Part shown: positions 46,201-55,814 of the stretch, piece after piece | How positions within the stretch are numbered: the stretch's first letter is position 1 | Layout of the letters: every line of letters starts with the position of its first letter | Assembly: GCA_947589025.1 (NCBI GenBank) | Contig: CANQAY010000005.1 | Location: 42,684 to 106,683 of the forward strand | DNA length: 64,000 nucleotides | Direction: 5' to 3' | From: an uncultured Clostridia bacterium | GTDB lineage: Bacteria > Bacillota > Clostridia > Christensenellales > UBA1242 | Program-made: the position numbers and the translations under genes | Notes under the pieces: model-generated | What the model was told of the DNA's origin: nothing | Database searches by the model: none | What the model saw: the letters and a program-made list of their open reading frames with translations, nothing else

Positions 46201-49200
46201 AGCGGACTGTTATTTGACTGTGGCTCTATGCCAAAAATTGTAAGCTGGCTAGCCGTAGGCTTAGATAAATCAAAGTTAACAGTTTCGCCCTCGTTTATTT
46301 TAAAGCCAAGCACTAAATTATCTGCCGGGCTGTTGGCGTATAAAACAACATATTGGGTTATGTTGCCCGCCTCATCAAGCTCCAACACTTCGTAATAGCC
46401 ATCCATCTCATTTTCAAACAAATTGCCATAGGTTAAATTTGCGGCGTTGTTGTAATATGGCGTGTAATCGTCAAATGTGGCGGTAGGCATGCTTAAATTT
46501 GTGCCAGTATATTCGCGGTAATAAATTTGGCTGGTTTCGGCATGGTTTAAAATTGTGCTTGCATCCACTTTAAGCGCGTAAACTTCGCTTGCGTCAAGCG
46601 TGCCCCTTGTTGTGCGTTCGTCTTTAACATATGCGCCATATTCGTTAACAAAATATAGCTGACAATAAGAATAGGTTTTGCCGCCAATGTTAACATTGTT
46701 GGTGGTGGAATAAAAATCGTTTTTAAACATTGGGCCGTTGTAATATTTTATTAAATCGTCGTTGCCAACAAGCTCAACAACATTTGCGCTTGGGGCAAGG
46801 CGGTCTATTTTAATAACATAATTAACTTCAAAATATGTGTTTTTAACGCCGTTTACGTAATAATAATATGCGTTTTTATAATATTCGTTATTATTGTTAT
46901 TTAAAAGTCTAAATCTTATTGTAATTTTATAGGTTAAATTTTCATTAATTGCGGCTGGGTTAATGTTACCGCGTTCGTCGCGCAAATCGGTTTGCAAATA
47001 AATTGTGCGCGCGGTAATTGCACCCGCATCGTAAGTGTTTTTAACAAAATCTGGGTCGTTAAGCGTGTGGCTTGCGCTGCCCTCGGTGTATTGATAATTT
47101 ATGTAATATTCCCTATCATTTTTGGTAACAACAATATAGTTAATATCCACCCCTGCCATAACGCTATCGGTGGTGTAAGCTGGCAATTCAATTGCCACAA
47201 ACTCTTCATTTGTGGTTAGGGTGTAGCTGCCGTCAGCATTTCTTTTTGCGCGCTTGCCGTTTGCAACGGTAAAGTCGTAAACTGGCAAATAGTTAGACCT
47301 TTCTTCGCTATAATTAGAAGGCACGGTGTAAACATCGGTGCTTGGCGCGTTAGGGCTTATTCTAAAGCCAAACACCAACTGATGCGTGCCGCCGTTTAGA
47401 TGATTTAATGAACGCACATTATCCGACACAATAACAACATAGTCTCCCGGCAGACAAATCCAATTTGTGCCGTTATCCGCACTAACAAAGCGAGAGGCAA
47501 AGTCGGTGTTAATATAGTTAATATATCTTCTAAAATCTATGGTGTAATATCCGTTTTCGTTGCCCAAAGCCGTGCCAGTAAAAATTAAATATGCGTTGTT
47601 GTTAATGCCGCTAATGCCGTTTAACTGGCCCGCTCTATCCCTATAAATCACTTTAAAGTTAAGCGCCCCAGCGTGATAGCTTGACGAATGTGTGCCATTA
47701 AAATATTTTGCATAAGGAATGTTTAAAACTGCTGGCAATTTGTTGGTGGTGAAATAGATGTTATAGTTAATGCCATCCGCCCCGCCAACATAACTTTGCA
47801 TGCCGTTATCGTTATATATAAGTGCGCCGGATGCGTCCCTATCAATAACGCCCGAAACAGTGTCCGATTCGGTATTAACGCGGGTGAACGAATTAAATAG
47901 TGTTTCGTCCTCTTTAAGGCCAACAGAAATGTTATCCCCCACGCCCGAAGTTTTAACATCGGTTCTATCCACAATTAAAAAGTAGTTAACGGTTTTATGG
48001 TCGTTGCCCGAAGCAACATCGTTTTTGTATGTGCGCGTAATTTTATATAGCCCCTCTTGTGTGGCGCCGTTTATAACGCGAAGGAAGGCAAAAGCTTTGT
48101 TGCCGCCATCCCCAAAGGCAAACGCGCCGTTAGAGTAGCTGTTGTTAGAATAAAGGCTAACATTTTCCGCGGTTGGGGTGTAATAATAGTTATCGTTAGT
48201 AAACACGCTGCCCAAAGCGTAAAAGCTGTAAGTTACACTTTCCACTTCAAAGTTGCCTGTAACATTATCCATTTTATTCCACACAATGCCAACAAAATTT
48301 TCGCTTGTGGCTTGCGCGTTAACAAATGGGTTGTTGTGGCTATCGTTATTGCCAAAAGTGGTGCCGGTGCGCAGCCTAATTATATAGCCGCTATCAAGCC
48401 CGTCAGTTGGAATGTTGCTTGGGTCGGAGTTGGTTGCAAATTGCACATTGCTATAATACGCCATTAGGCGGGAGTTATCCGTGTTAACTTCAATTGTTAT
48501 AAAGCTGTTTGAACTTAGCGCAGAAATGTTGCGCTGGTTTGCGCCCACAATGTAAAGTTCACGATACACAGAAATTTCATTTTCCGCATGGTCAATTTTA
48601 ACATAGCTGCCCCGTAAAATGTTGTTGTTAACTTGCAAGTTGTTAAGGCTGTTGTAAATTATGCTGCCATCGTAATTTTGGTTGCTATCGTATGGGTAAA
48701 TGCGCTCGTTTCTAACGGTTATGTAATATTTATCATTAACTTTTTTAAACAAGGTGTAAAGCGCGTTAATGTTGGTTGGGTTGTAAATGCCGTTAAGCGT
48801 TTCGCCTGCATAATAGTTTGTTGGCACATTGCCCGATGCCAAACTTGTTATTGCATCCAGCATTTCACCGCTTGCGTCATTAATGTCAATTGCCTTGTGC
48901 GTGCTAAGTTCAACGCGGGTGTCGTCATCATAAATTTTGCTTGTGCGGGAGGCAAACTCCTCACCATTGTTAGAAACAATTTTAAAATATGCCTCGGTGT
49001 TATCCAGCACAAACATATAGTTACAGCTGTTGCCAGCCACATCGGTAAATGTAAACAGATAAATGCCTTGGCGAGAAAGCACATTATCCCCAGTTAAATA
49101 GTCGTCTAGGCTGTTTGGCTTGTAAATGTCGGTTAGGCGGCCGGTTGGGTTGCCAAGTTTGTAAGTTGTTCTAAACCAACATTCGTTATCGTTGGCAAAC

Positions 49201-51725
49201 ACTTGAAAATAACTTTTGGCATCGTCATAGCCGCTGTCGTCTTTTTCAAAAGGCAGGTAAATGTAGCTTGCGCTTATTTCTGCCCCGCTAAGTTTTTCGT
49301 TCCAAAACAGGGTTACCATGCCGTTATAAATGGCGTTATCCACCCTAACTGGGCTGCCATCGTTGGCGGTAAGCACGCGGTAATATGCCACCCCGTTGCT
49401 AATAAGGTTAGAGCCCACCGCATAAAGCCCAATGCCGGAAATTGCCGTGCGGTCTATTGTAAACGAGCGGAAGGTTTGCCCCTCACCCGCAAGTTCCACA
49501 ACAATGGATGCGCCGTGCCCGATTGGAATGTCGTTAGTGCTGCCAATAACAGTTTGCCCGTTAATAATTGGCATGCGCCTTGCCTCAGCGATAAGTTGGC
49601 TGCTGGTGTAAGTGCCGGTTAAATATCTATCCAAAATATAATAGTAATAGCCCGCAATTTCACTTTCAAACATGGTTGGCTCTTTCCAACTAACGGTAAC
49701 CGCCTTGTTGGTGTATTCATCATTGCCAAGTTGCCTTGAACTATCTTGCTCAATAATGTTGGCGTTAACCGTTTCGCTAGAATAATTAAACGCAAACACC
49801 TGGTAATATCCACTCGTTGTGCCCACGTTAATAAACACTAAGTAATAGCCCACCTCGTTAAATCGGGTTAAATTGTCGTAATCTTGTTTGCTGCTCTTTA
49901 ACGTGGCTAAATTAATGTCAAAATATGAGCGGTTTACCTCATAACTTGTGGCTTTAACATATTTGTTTTGCTCGGCATCAAAAACGTAGTAGTTAGCATA
50001 ATTTTTCTCACTCACGCTCGATGCCACTGTAAACAAATTTCTTACATAAAGCCTAAACGAGTTTGCGCCCCTATCCACATTGCCTTCCAAATAAATTGGT
50101 GGCTGGTTAATTTTTATAAAGTTAATTTGCCCAATTAAATTTTTAAGATCTTGGTCGTTATCTTCATTTTTCGTGCCCACAAACGAGTTGGCAAGTTCAA
50201 TTAAATTTTCATCCCCAGTTAGCCCGTCAATGCCGTGGGTGGAGATGTTTGCATCAACTGTTTCCACCGTGCTGCCGGCAAGTTTTGTTTGGTTGGCTTG
50301 GCTTGCATCGTAATTAAATTTTGCGGTTAATTTTTGCAAGTTAAGTGCTGGGTTAAGGCTATTTAATTTTTCAATATCGCTTGGCGCAATAACCTCGGCA
50401 TTTGTTGCCGCGTTGGCAAGGTTAATGTACCTTAATTGCGCCTCACGGTAATTATTTTTTGCGTATTTTAACTCAAACCCGTTAATGCTAAGGGCAAGCG
50501 GGTCAAGCGTTAAGTTCATTCCGCTGCTGGATAGTTCAATTGAATTTGCGCTGGTTTGATTTTCGTATAAATAGTTAAAGTTAAAGGTATAATCCCCCAT
50601 TTCGGTTAGCACAAACACAACATAGTTTTGCCCGTTGTAGCTAAACTTTTGCATTGGGTAACTCACTTCCCCCACGCCTGAAATGTTTGCGTTAAGGGCA
50701 ACTGAATAGCTGTTGCCATCCACCCTAATGTTGCTTGGCAAATAGGTGTAAGTTGTGCTGCTGCCGGCAAGTGTGTGCGTAAAACTCATGCTATATTTTG
50801 TGTAATCGTAAATAAGCACTGGGTAGTTAGCGTCCTTGCCTAGGTTATATGTGTAACTGCCGTTTTGCGCGTTAGGGTCTTGCGGGTTAAAAATGGTTGG
50901 CTGCGCGGTGTAAAAGCGGCTAAAGGCATCGTTTTCTACCATTTGTGTTTGCGTGTAAGAGGTTTTAAACAAAATGTTAAAACTAAAACTAAACTCTATT
51001 GGCCCGGGGTAGTTTTTATAAAAATAGTTAAATGTAAAATCATATCTCCCCTCATTGCCCGGTTGTTGCGGAATTATGTAGGCAAAATCGTTATACAAAT
51101 TGTTGTTATATGCCCTTGGGTTGTTAAGTTTCAAAGTTTGTCCGTTGTGGCGCGCGGTAACAAGCAACTGCTCAATTTCCGCACCCGAATTAAAATCGGG
51201 CTGGCCAGCCAAATTTATGCTGCCATTGTTTAAATAATATTGCCCAAACGAAACCATAATTGCTTCCGCCATGTGCACTTGCTCGCCCGCATCATTAAAG
51301 GCAACCGGAATGTTTTGGTTGTAAAGCTCGTTGCCAATATTGTCGTTATTAAGCATAACATATTCGCCATTATTAACAACGTATTTGCTATCCGTGTTGG
51401 CGCTGGATAAATCCCCATAAAGGTCGGTATAATAATATGCTTGTGGGCTATCACTTGTCCCGCCATAAATCATTTTTTTAATGGGGTCACCATTTTGCTC
51501 AACAAGAAGCTTTGTGGTTGCATCACCGGAGGCGTTAATGCCCACCTTTTCCACCGACATAATTAAGCTGCCTTCGTTTGTTCTAAGGCTAAAATCATTA
51601 TCTGCAATCCAAACGGCGTAAATGATGTTGCTGCCCGTCCCGTTAAAAGCAATGCAAACAGCGGCGGCAACTAGCGCCACCAAAATTATAATTGACCTAT
51701 AAATATGTTTAACTTTCCCCTTCAA
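43260..51725 (-). CDS. Giant membrane-anchored surface protein (2821 aa) with Ig-like repeats
   Basis: N-terminal signal/TM, C-terminal TM VWAIIIIVVVVAVVTTVIVLIFVL plus RHKMRIR; recurring FTFTDVAGN / IDRLAPS / VSDNVRSL-type units; TTG start after AAAAGGGGAAG. Confidence 0.82.
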   Translation of the reverse strand: MKGKVKHIYRSIIILVALVAAAVCIAFNGTGSNIIYAVWIADNDFSLRTNEGSLIMSVEKVGINASGDATTKLLVEQNGDPIKKMIYGGTSDSPQAYYYTDLYGDLSSANTDSKYVVNNGEYVMLNNDNIGNELYNQNIPVAFNDAGEQVHMAEAIMVSFGQYYLNNGSINLAGQPDFNSGAEIEQLLVTARHNGQTLKLNNPRAYNNNLYNDFAYIIPQQPGNEGRYDFTFNYFYKNYPGPIEFSFSFNILFKTSYTQTQMVENDAFSRFYTAQPTIFNPQDPNAQNGSYTYNLGKDANYPVLIYDYTKYSMSFTHTLAGSSTTYTYLPSNIRVDGNSYSVALNANISGVGEVSYPMQKFSYNGQNYVVFVLTEMGDYTFNFNYLYENQTSANSIELSSSGMNLTLDPLALSINGFELKYAKNNYREAQLRYINLANAATNAEVIAPSDIEKLNSLNPALNLQKLTAKFNYDASQANQTKLAGSTVETVDANISTHGIDGLTGDENLIELANSFVGTKNEDNDQDLKNLIGQINFIKINQPPIYLEGNVDRGANSFRLYVRNLFTVASSVSEKNYANYYVFDAEQNKYVKATSYEVNRSYFDINLATLKSSKQDYDNLTRFNEVGYYLVFINVGTTSGYYQVFAFNYSSETVNANIIEQDSSRQLGNDEYTNKAVTVSWKEPTMFESEIAGYYYYILDRYLTGTYTSSQLIAEARRMPIINGQTVIGSTNDIPIGHGASIVVELAGEGQTFRSFTIDRTAISGIGLYAVGSNLISNGVAYYRVLTANDGSPVRVDNAIYNGMVTLFWNEKLSGAEISASYIYLPFEKDDSGYDDAKSYFQVFANDNECWFRTTYKLGNPTGRLTDIYKPNSLDDYLTGDNVLSRQGIYLFTFTDVAGNSCNYMFVLDNTEAYFKIVSNNGEEFASRTSKIYDDDTRVELSTHKAIDINDASGEMLDAITSLASGNVPTNYYAGETLNGIYNPTNINALYTLFKKVNDKYYITVRNERIYPYDSNQNYDGSIIYNSLNNLQVNNNILRGSYVKIDHAENEISVYRELYIVGANQRNISALSSNSFITIEVNTDNSRLMAYYSNVQFATNSDPSNIPTDGLDSGYIIRLRTGTTFGNNDSHNNPFVNAQATSENFVGIVWNKMDNVTGNFEVESVTYSFYALGSVFTNDNYYYTPTAENVSLYSNNSYSNGAFAFGDGGNKAFAFLRVINGATQEGLYKITRTYKNDVASGNDHKTVNYFLIVDRTDVKTSGVGDNISVGLKEDETLFNSFTRVNTESDTVSGVIDRDASGALIYNDNGMQSYVGGADGINYNIYFTTNKLPAVLNIPYAKYFNGTHSSSYHAGALNFKVIYRDRAGQLNGISGINNNAYLIFTGTALGNENGYYTIDFRRYINYINTDFASRFVSADNGTNWICLPGDYVVIVSDNVRSLNHLNGGTHQLVFGFRISPNAPSTDVYTVPSNYSEERSNYLPVYDFTVANGKRAKRNADGSYTLTTNEEFVAIELPAYTTDSVMAGVDINYIVVTKNDREYYINYQYTEGSASHTLNDPDFVKNTYDAGAITARTIYLQTDLRDERGNINPAAINENLTYKITIRFRLLNNNNNEYYKNAYYYYVNGVKNTYFEVNYVIKIDRLAPSANVVELVGNDDLIKYYNGPMFKNDFYSTTNNVNIGGKTYSYCQLYFVNEYGAYVKDERTTRGTLDASEVYALKVDASTILNHAETSQIYYREYTGTNLSMPTATFDDYTPYYNNAANLTYGNLFENEMDGYYEVLELDEAGNITQYVVLYANSPADNLVLGFKINEGETVNFDLSKPTASQLTIFGIEPQSNNSPLDKFYHFELVNRASGEKYELNTNFTTQFGTAGLVGDLANMITNAHPGNYSLVMQSRSNTISYNLDYYDRASLDDASTQIAAKSLVSEDKQSISFAAQLTQKPIEQNSLIVYAKTITITHNGTAHTYTCQPNNGYRYVDENGQVSTGMTGLSGTYKIMVVDTLNRKSFYEFNTEKELYFITFGEDGNSNVYPTVPDNTNRFYTFNQANIQFDTSIYRASLTYRIGDMSNKIDCNDTELVKMGNYTIIEVTPIEDNYIKITLYPYLSNASGEILTATVELTKNADTDQEPFTDYYYVTVDSYTSGVTIKNSMGNSTALDVAAINADVFGTQSSANTSGTTYLGWNRTENTYFDYSYSLVCPDGSIKNLNGSVNSNGLGNREINPSIDGVGVYRFVVEIFAKGIADLNAITPNERATHYLGNKVYTFTVNEQSSRLYTVHGGNDILESNAQFNFEEDVLNDGVLNITRAELLTVLGLENNFDFAKGSWKLFIYNTPMTVVPEVELHAQITSYPRNAPKKIGDYELVIYKITSPTTPQPEFIATLYVPKTTEVLDSDNFELNSTRLDVSESTYFNPFVGTQQTNMSLKAKQNLLTECDFVKKNVVSAQVIYNGFNLQTALGSNAAFEYSILGSGDYEFVFADLAGNVHQFSETENRLHLTILREVAITVNGHSPINGAIYSFDRYAENSTPVTISVVGGGNYYLRNSINIKVQKNWQDYSGFGQQNYNYTFTEYGNYRVSFTATDLFEQLGAPLTKTIEFSIINPNEASELLDLTRLGNFTFTKISKLVNGTRQDITAGFKQVVNMQNGMMLDYKTLLAHREEFRTSSGKQTFEITYLVDNDIYEPREVTFAATLNNEQPIIYCSLEYGQSSTSGFSISYTPSIIYDQVGDSAIYINNVLVATIDKTSASQTEVVEQYFSQAEYGTGDYLIVLYSSSGVPLTYYKVTLNEPLNVWAIIIIVVVVAVVTTVIVLIFVLRHKMRIR

Positions 51726-52407
51726 AATGCTTCCCCTTTTATTTTGCGTTTTTTCAACAAAAATATTATTAAGCCCACAAATTGCCGCAAATTATTTTTT
51801 ATTATTACAAATTATAACATATGCAAAAAATAAACACAAATAAATTAAAATTTATTTTAATAAAAATTTAATAAATTTTTTATTTAAAATATAATTATAT
51901 TTTTGCCCACATTTGCCCTAATTAAATTTGGCATTTTGCCTGCCGCAATTACGCTTGTTAAGTGGATGCGTTTTGTTAGTGTTGCTTTTTAATTTAACAA
52001 ACGTTGCTTTTTACTTTTTGTTAATTTTTTTAAATAAAATTTTAAAATTAAATGCAAAAAATTAATTAAAATTAAAAAATAATTAAAAATTTAATAAAAA
52101 TCTATTTTATAGGGCATTAAAAATGTTTTTTTAATAAAATTTTATTTTTTTATTAATTTCATATTGTGTTTTTATTATTTTTTTATTTTTTTATTTGTCA
52201 TTTTTGTTTTGCTTTAATGCGGTTTTTGTTTGCGCCCAACAAATTTTAAATTTCCGCCCACTTAAAAAGCCAAAAAATTTAAACTTAAAAATTGTTTTGC
52301 AAAAAATAAAAAAATAATTAATTTTAATAATGATAAAAATAAAAAAATATTAAAAAAATTATTAAAAATAATTAAAATTTAATAAAAAATGTTAAAAAAA
52401 TTAAAAA

Positions 52408-52426
52408 ATACGCATTTTTTGCGCAT
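52408..52426 (-). terminator. Terminator of spoIIR-sleB-ypeB
   Basis: ATGCGCA-aaaaa-TGCGTAT (one G-U) then T-run on minus strand. Confidence 0.75.
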
Positions 52427-52436
52427 TTTTTAAAAA

Positions 52437-53867
52437 TTAAATTAATTTTTGCACGTCTTTAATTTTAACCAATTTCATTGTTTTTGCAATTTGATTGGTG
52501 TTGGCGTCAATGTAATAATAATACATTCCGTCTATGCGTTCGGTTATAAATTCGTAGCAAGAAATTTCTTTGCCGCTATCCAGCTTAATTATTGCCTTGC
52601 TAACTTTTAGCACGTTGTAGTCAAAGCCCAAGGTCTTTTCCGCCTCGTCTGTTGTTATGTTAAACTCGGGCGCCCTTTCAACATGGTTTAGCGCGTAGTT
52701 AACCGCCTCAAAGCCAATAATGTCCTGCCCGGTTAAATCCACCTTAACTTTAACAAGGTCGGGGTAATTTATAACGCCGCCCTTAACGGGTGCCAAATTT
52801 ACATACGCCACATTTTGGTTAACTTCAAGCCAAACCGCATCCATGCTATCAAAACCAATGTTGTTTGCAAAAGTTTTTGCCATAACGGTGGCTTGTTCGC
52901 CCTTCATAATGGGGTCTCCACCCTCGGCGTAGCTGGAAAGTGTTATCAGCAACCCACCGCGCTTGCTAACTTGCGCAAAATAGTGCTTGCCCTCAATGGT
53001 AATTTTAAAATCGTAAGTAGAAATATCCCCCTCGGTAATTTTGTCGAAATTTATTTCCGCCTTCCTATTTTTATAAACGGTGTTAGCTAAATAATTTTGT
53101 GCATCCGCCTCGCTAATTTCATTTTCGCCAAGGCCTTTAACCACTCTAGTTTCAAGCGCGGTGGAAAATGGTCCATCAAAAATCATGGCTGGGTATTCAA
53201 TTGCCTCTGCACTAACATCGCCAAGGCTAGTTGAAAGCTCGTTCATGCCCGTGTTGTCAAAAATAGCGGCGTCAACAAAATTAAAGTTGGTGTCGTACAT
53301 GCCGGCGTTTTGCTTGTTAAATTTTTCTTTAATTTCGCCCAGCACAATGCCAATTTTGTCGAAAATAAGCTCTTGATCTTGCGATAAATCTTCATTTTTA
53401 TTAAGTTGTGCGGAATATGCCTCGCACACGCCATTAATTTGGTTAAAAAATTTGGTGGCAGCCACCACGTTTTGTTCGTTAATTGGCAACACGCTTAGCC
53501 CGGCAACAATATAGCTGCAATCGGTCATCATATCGTTAAGCGTATTCAACTTGCTCTGCTTGGTGGAAAGGGTGGAATATTTTGCAATATCCACCGCCAA
53601 ATTATTAACGTTATCCACCATAGAATAATAGCTAGAAGTATAAACGCCTTCCAAAATGTTTGCACTCTGTTTGCCCGATTTATACACCTGATAATAAGCA
53701 ATTAGCACGCATGTTAAAATAACCAAAAGGGTTATAATAACCACAATCATAACGGGCATTGCCTTTTGTGCGTTGCTCTTTTGCTTGGTTTGTTTATCTT
53801 TATTAACTTTAGATGTTTTGTTTTGCTTTTCTTGTTCGTAATCTTCACTTACAATTTCGTTTTTCAT
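52437..53867 (-). CDS. ypeB: Germination protein YpeB
   Basis: Follows sleB; PepSY-like repeats (KVKVDLTGQDIIGFEAVNYALNH); N-terminal TM; start placed at 53867. Confidence 0.88.
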   Translation of the reverse strand: MKNEIVSEDYEQEKQNKTSKVNKDKQTKQKSNAQKAMPVMIVVIITLLVILTCVLIAYYQVYKSGKQSANILEGVYTSSYYSMVDNVNNLAVDIAKYSTLSTKQSKLNTLNDMMTDCSYIVAGLSVLPINEQNVVAATKFFNQINGVCEAYSAQLNKNEDLSQDQELIFDKIGIVLGEIKEKFNKQNAGMYDTNFNFVDAAIFDNTGMNELSTSLGDVSAEAIEYPAMIFDGPFSTALETRVVKGLGENEISEADAQNYLANTVYKNRKAEINFDKITEGDISTYDFKITIEGKHYFAQVSKRGGLLITLSSYAEGGDPIMKGEQATVMAKTFANNIGFDSMDAVWLEVNQNVAYVNLAPVKGGVINYPDLVKVKVDLTGQDIIGFEAVNYALNHVERAPEFNITTDEAEKTLGFDYNVLKVSKAIIKLDSGKEISCYEFITERIDGMYYYYIDANTNQIAKTMKLVKIKDVQKLI

Positions 53868-53877
53868 AACTCTCCTT

Positions 53878-54585
53878 TTACACTGCAAACACGTGTTTGC
53901 CAATTTGGGTAACTTTGGTTGTGGTCCAAATCCACTTGCTGGTGGCAGTGGCTGGGTTGTAATAATAAACTGCGCCGTAGGTTGGGTCCCACCCATTTAG
54001 GGCATCGTCCGCCGCCTGATAGGCCGTTTGGTTAGGCTCTAGATTAATTTGGCCATCGTTAACGGCGGTAAACGCCCACGGCTGATAAATTACCCCAGCA
54101 ACCGTGTTAGGGAAGCGGCTATCCCGCACCCGGTTTAGCACCACCGCGCCAATTGCCACCTGCCCGGTGTAACTTTCCCCGCGCGCCTCGGCGTAAATAA
54201 CCTTTGCCAAAAGGTAGCGGTCGTTAGAATTGTAGCTAGACGAACTTTTGCCCGAGCTGACGCTAATGCCCATTTTTGCTGCGGTAAGCGGGCCCACAAT
54301 GCCATCCTGCGTTAGGCCATATTTCTTTTGAAATTTTTTAACGGCTGCAATGGTTAACGGCCCGTTAATGCCATCCACTTTGCCGGTGTAATACCCCCAC
54401 TTTTTAAGCCGGGTTTGCACTTCGGTTATGTTGGCAGTTGCGGCGTCAACATCTTCAATTTCTGCCACGGTGGGCAGGGTGGGTTTTGTGCTGGGCTTGC
54501 TAACAACAAGCGCGTTTAACGAAAACACACTTATTACCCCCAACACGCCAATTAACATAAAAATAAAAAGGTGCTTAATTTTCAT
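53878..54585 (-). CDS. sleB: Spore cortex-lytic enzyme SleB
   Basis: PG_binding repeat VQTRLKKWGYYTGKVDGINGPLTIAAVKKFQ; ANDRYLLAKVIYAEARGESYTGQVAIGAVVLNRVRDSRFP. Confidence 0.95.
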   Translation of the reverse strand: MKIKHLFIFMLIGVLGVISVFSLNALVVSKPSTKPTLPTVAEIEDVDAATANITEVQTRLKKWGYYTGKVDGINGPLTIAAVKKFQKKYGLTQDGIVGPLTAAKMGISVSSGKSSSSYNSNDRYLLAKVIYAEARGESYTGQVAIGAVVLNRVRDSRFPNTVAGVIYQPWAFTAVNDGQINLEPNQTAYQAADDALNGWDPTYGAVYYYNPATATSKWIWTTTKVTQIGKHVFAV

Positions 54586-54594
54586 ACATTTCTC

Positions 54595-55119
54595 CTATAA
54601 GCCAAAAATTGCTTTAAACCACTCCACAATTTTGGATTTATATTTAATTTGTATATCATTTTCATTTTTATTCACAAAACACAAAGGTGGGTACATAACG
54701 CACCACCAATTATCCCCCACTGCCTCGCCCAGCTCAACAATAACGGCATCGTAATAGCCGCTTTCTAGCGTGGTGTTGGCATATGTGCGGGTGGGAAAAT
54801 ATTCGTTGGCAATTTTAATGTTAACCGAATAACTAAAGCCGTTTAACCTTAACGTGTTTTTGCAAATGTTAATTAAATTGTTGTTTTGCGCGGTAATAAT
54901 TTCAATTGCCTGCTGCTTGCTTAAAACGTTACACAAATATGGCGTTAAATATTCCACAATTTTATCTTTAATTTCATATTTAACATTTTGGTCCACCGCG
55001 CTGTTGCTGTTGGCACGGATATGTATGCGCAAATAGTCATAATCTTCCCCTTTTGGTAAAACAAGCGCCACCGCCCCCACAACAACAACTAACAAAAACA
55101 ATGCAACAAATTTTTTCAT
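54595..55119 (-). CDS. spoIIR: Stage II sporulation protein R
   Basis: LRIHIRANSNSAVDQNVKYEIKDKIVEYL; YYDAVIVELGEAVGDNWWCVMYPPLCFV. Confidence 0.95.
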   Translation of the reverse strand: MKKFVALFLLVVVVGAVALVLPKGEDYDYLRIHIRANSNSAVDQNVKYEIKDKIVEYLTPYLCNVLSKQQAIEIITAQNNNLINICKNTLRLNGFSYSVNIKIANEYFPTRTYANTTLESGYYDAVIVELGEAVGDNWWCVMYPPLCFVNKNENDIQIKYKSKIVEWFKAIFGL

Positions 55120-55152
55120 AACCAAATTTTTGCCCGCCCAATGCAAAAAAAA

Positions 55153-55181
55153 CAAAAAAAATGTGGAATTTTTTAATTTCC
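55153..55181 (-). terminator. Terminator of the hisS-HD operon
   Basis: GGAAATT-aaaa-AATTCC then T-rich tract on minus strand. Confidence 0.6.
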
Positions 55182-55223
55182 ATAAATTTTTTTGTCATTA
55201 TTTAAACGCCAAGGCTTAAAAAG

Positions 55224-55808
55224 TTATTTTTCAATTGTTTCGTCAATGTAGCTTGCTTCCAAATCGCTTATGTGGGTTAGCACGGCAATTGGATAGCGCG
55301 CATACGCATCAGATAAATCGCTGCTGCCCTGCACGCGCAAATCAAACCCGCCCATGTGCCAGTTAATTGCAATGGCCTCCTCTCTTGTTAGGCGCATAAA
55401 GCCAGAAATTATATACACGCTCTTTTCCCCGTGGCCGTAAGGCAGGGTGTTATAATATGAATAATATGGCTTTTGCACCCAGTTGTTGTTTTCTTTAACA
55501 TTGCGGTAATCCACCGTGTAGGTGTTAACTTTGCAAATGTCGTGCAACAGGCCAATTATAGCAATGCTTTCGTTAGAAATTTTGCTTAAATAATCCGCGC
55601 CGTATTCAAGTTCCACATTCTTTTTAAGGCGCTTATAAACATTAAGCGAATGCACGGTAAGCCCGCCTTCAAAATTGCTGTGGCGCTTGCCCGATGCGGG
55701 CGCGGTGAAGAAGTCACTTTGATTTTGCAAATAATCAAGCAACTTATCCGCCCCTTCGCGCTTAATGTTGGCTTTAAAAATTTTAATAAATTCGTCTTTT
55801 GCTTCCAT
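55224..55808 (-). CDS. HD-domain phosphohydrolase
   Basis: VHSLNVYKRL...IIGLLHDICKV...INWHMGGFD...LTHISDLEASYIDE. Confidence 0.85.
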   Translation of the reverse strand: MEAKDEFIKIFKANIKREGADKLLDYLQNQSDFFTAPASGKRHSNFEGGLTVHSLNVYKRLKKNVELEYGADYLSKISNESIAIIGLLHDICKVNTYTVDYRNVKENNNWVQKPYYSYYNTLPYGHGEKSVYIISGFMRLTREEAIAINWHMGGFDLRVQGSSDLSDAYARYPIAVLTHISDLEASYIDETIEK

Positions 55809-55814
55809 ATGCTC

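Noticed and set aside
53041-53370. TTTGTCGAA matches inside ypeB (and near 31270 in gerC)
   Set aside because: Inside coding sequence, explained by FDKI/FDK-type codons (TTCGACAAA); no reason to treat as regulatory.
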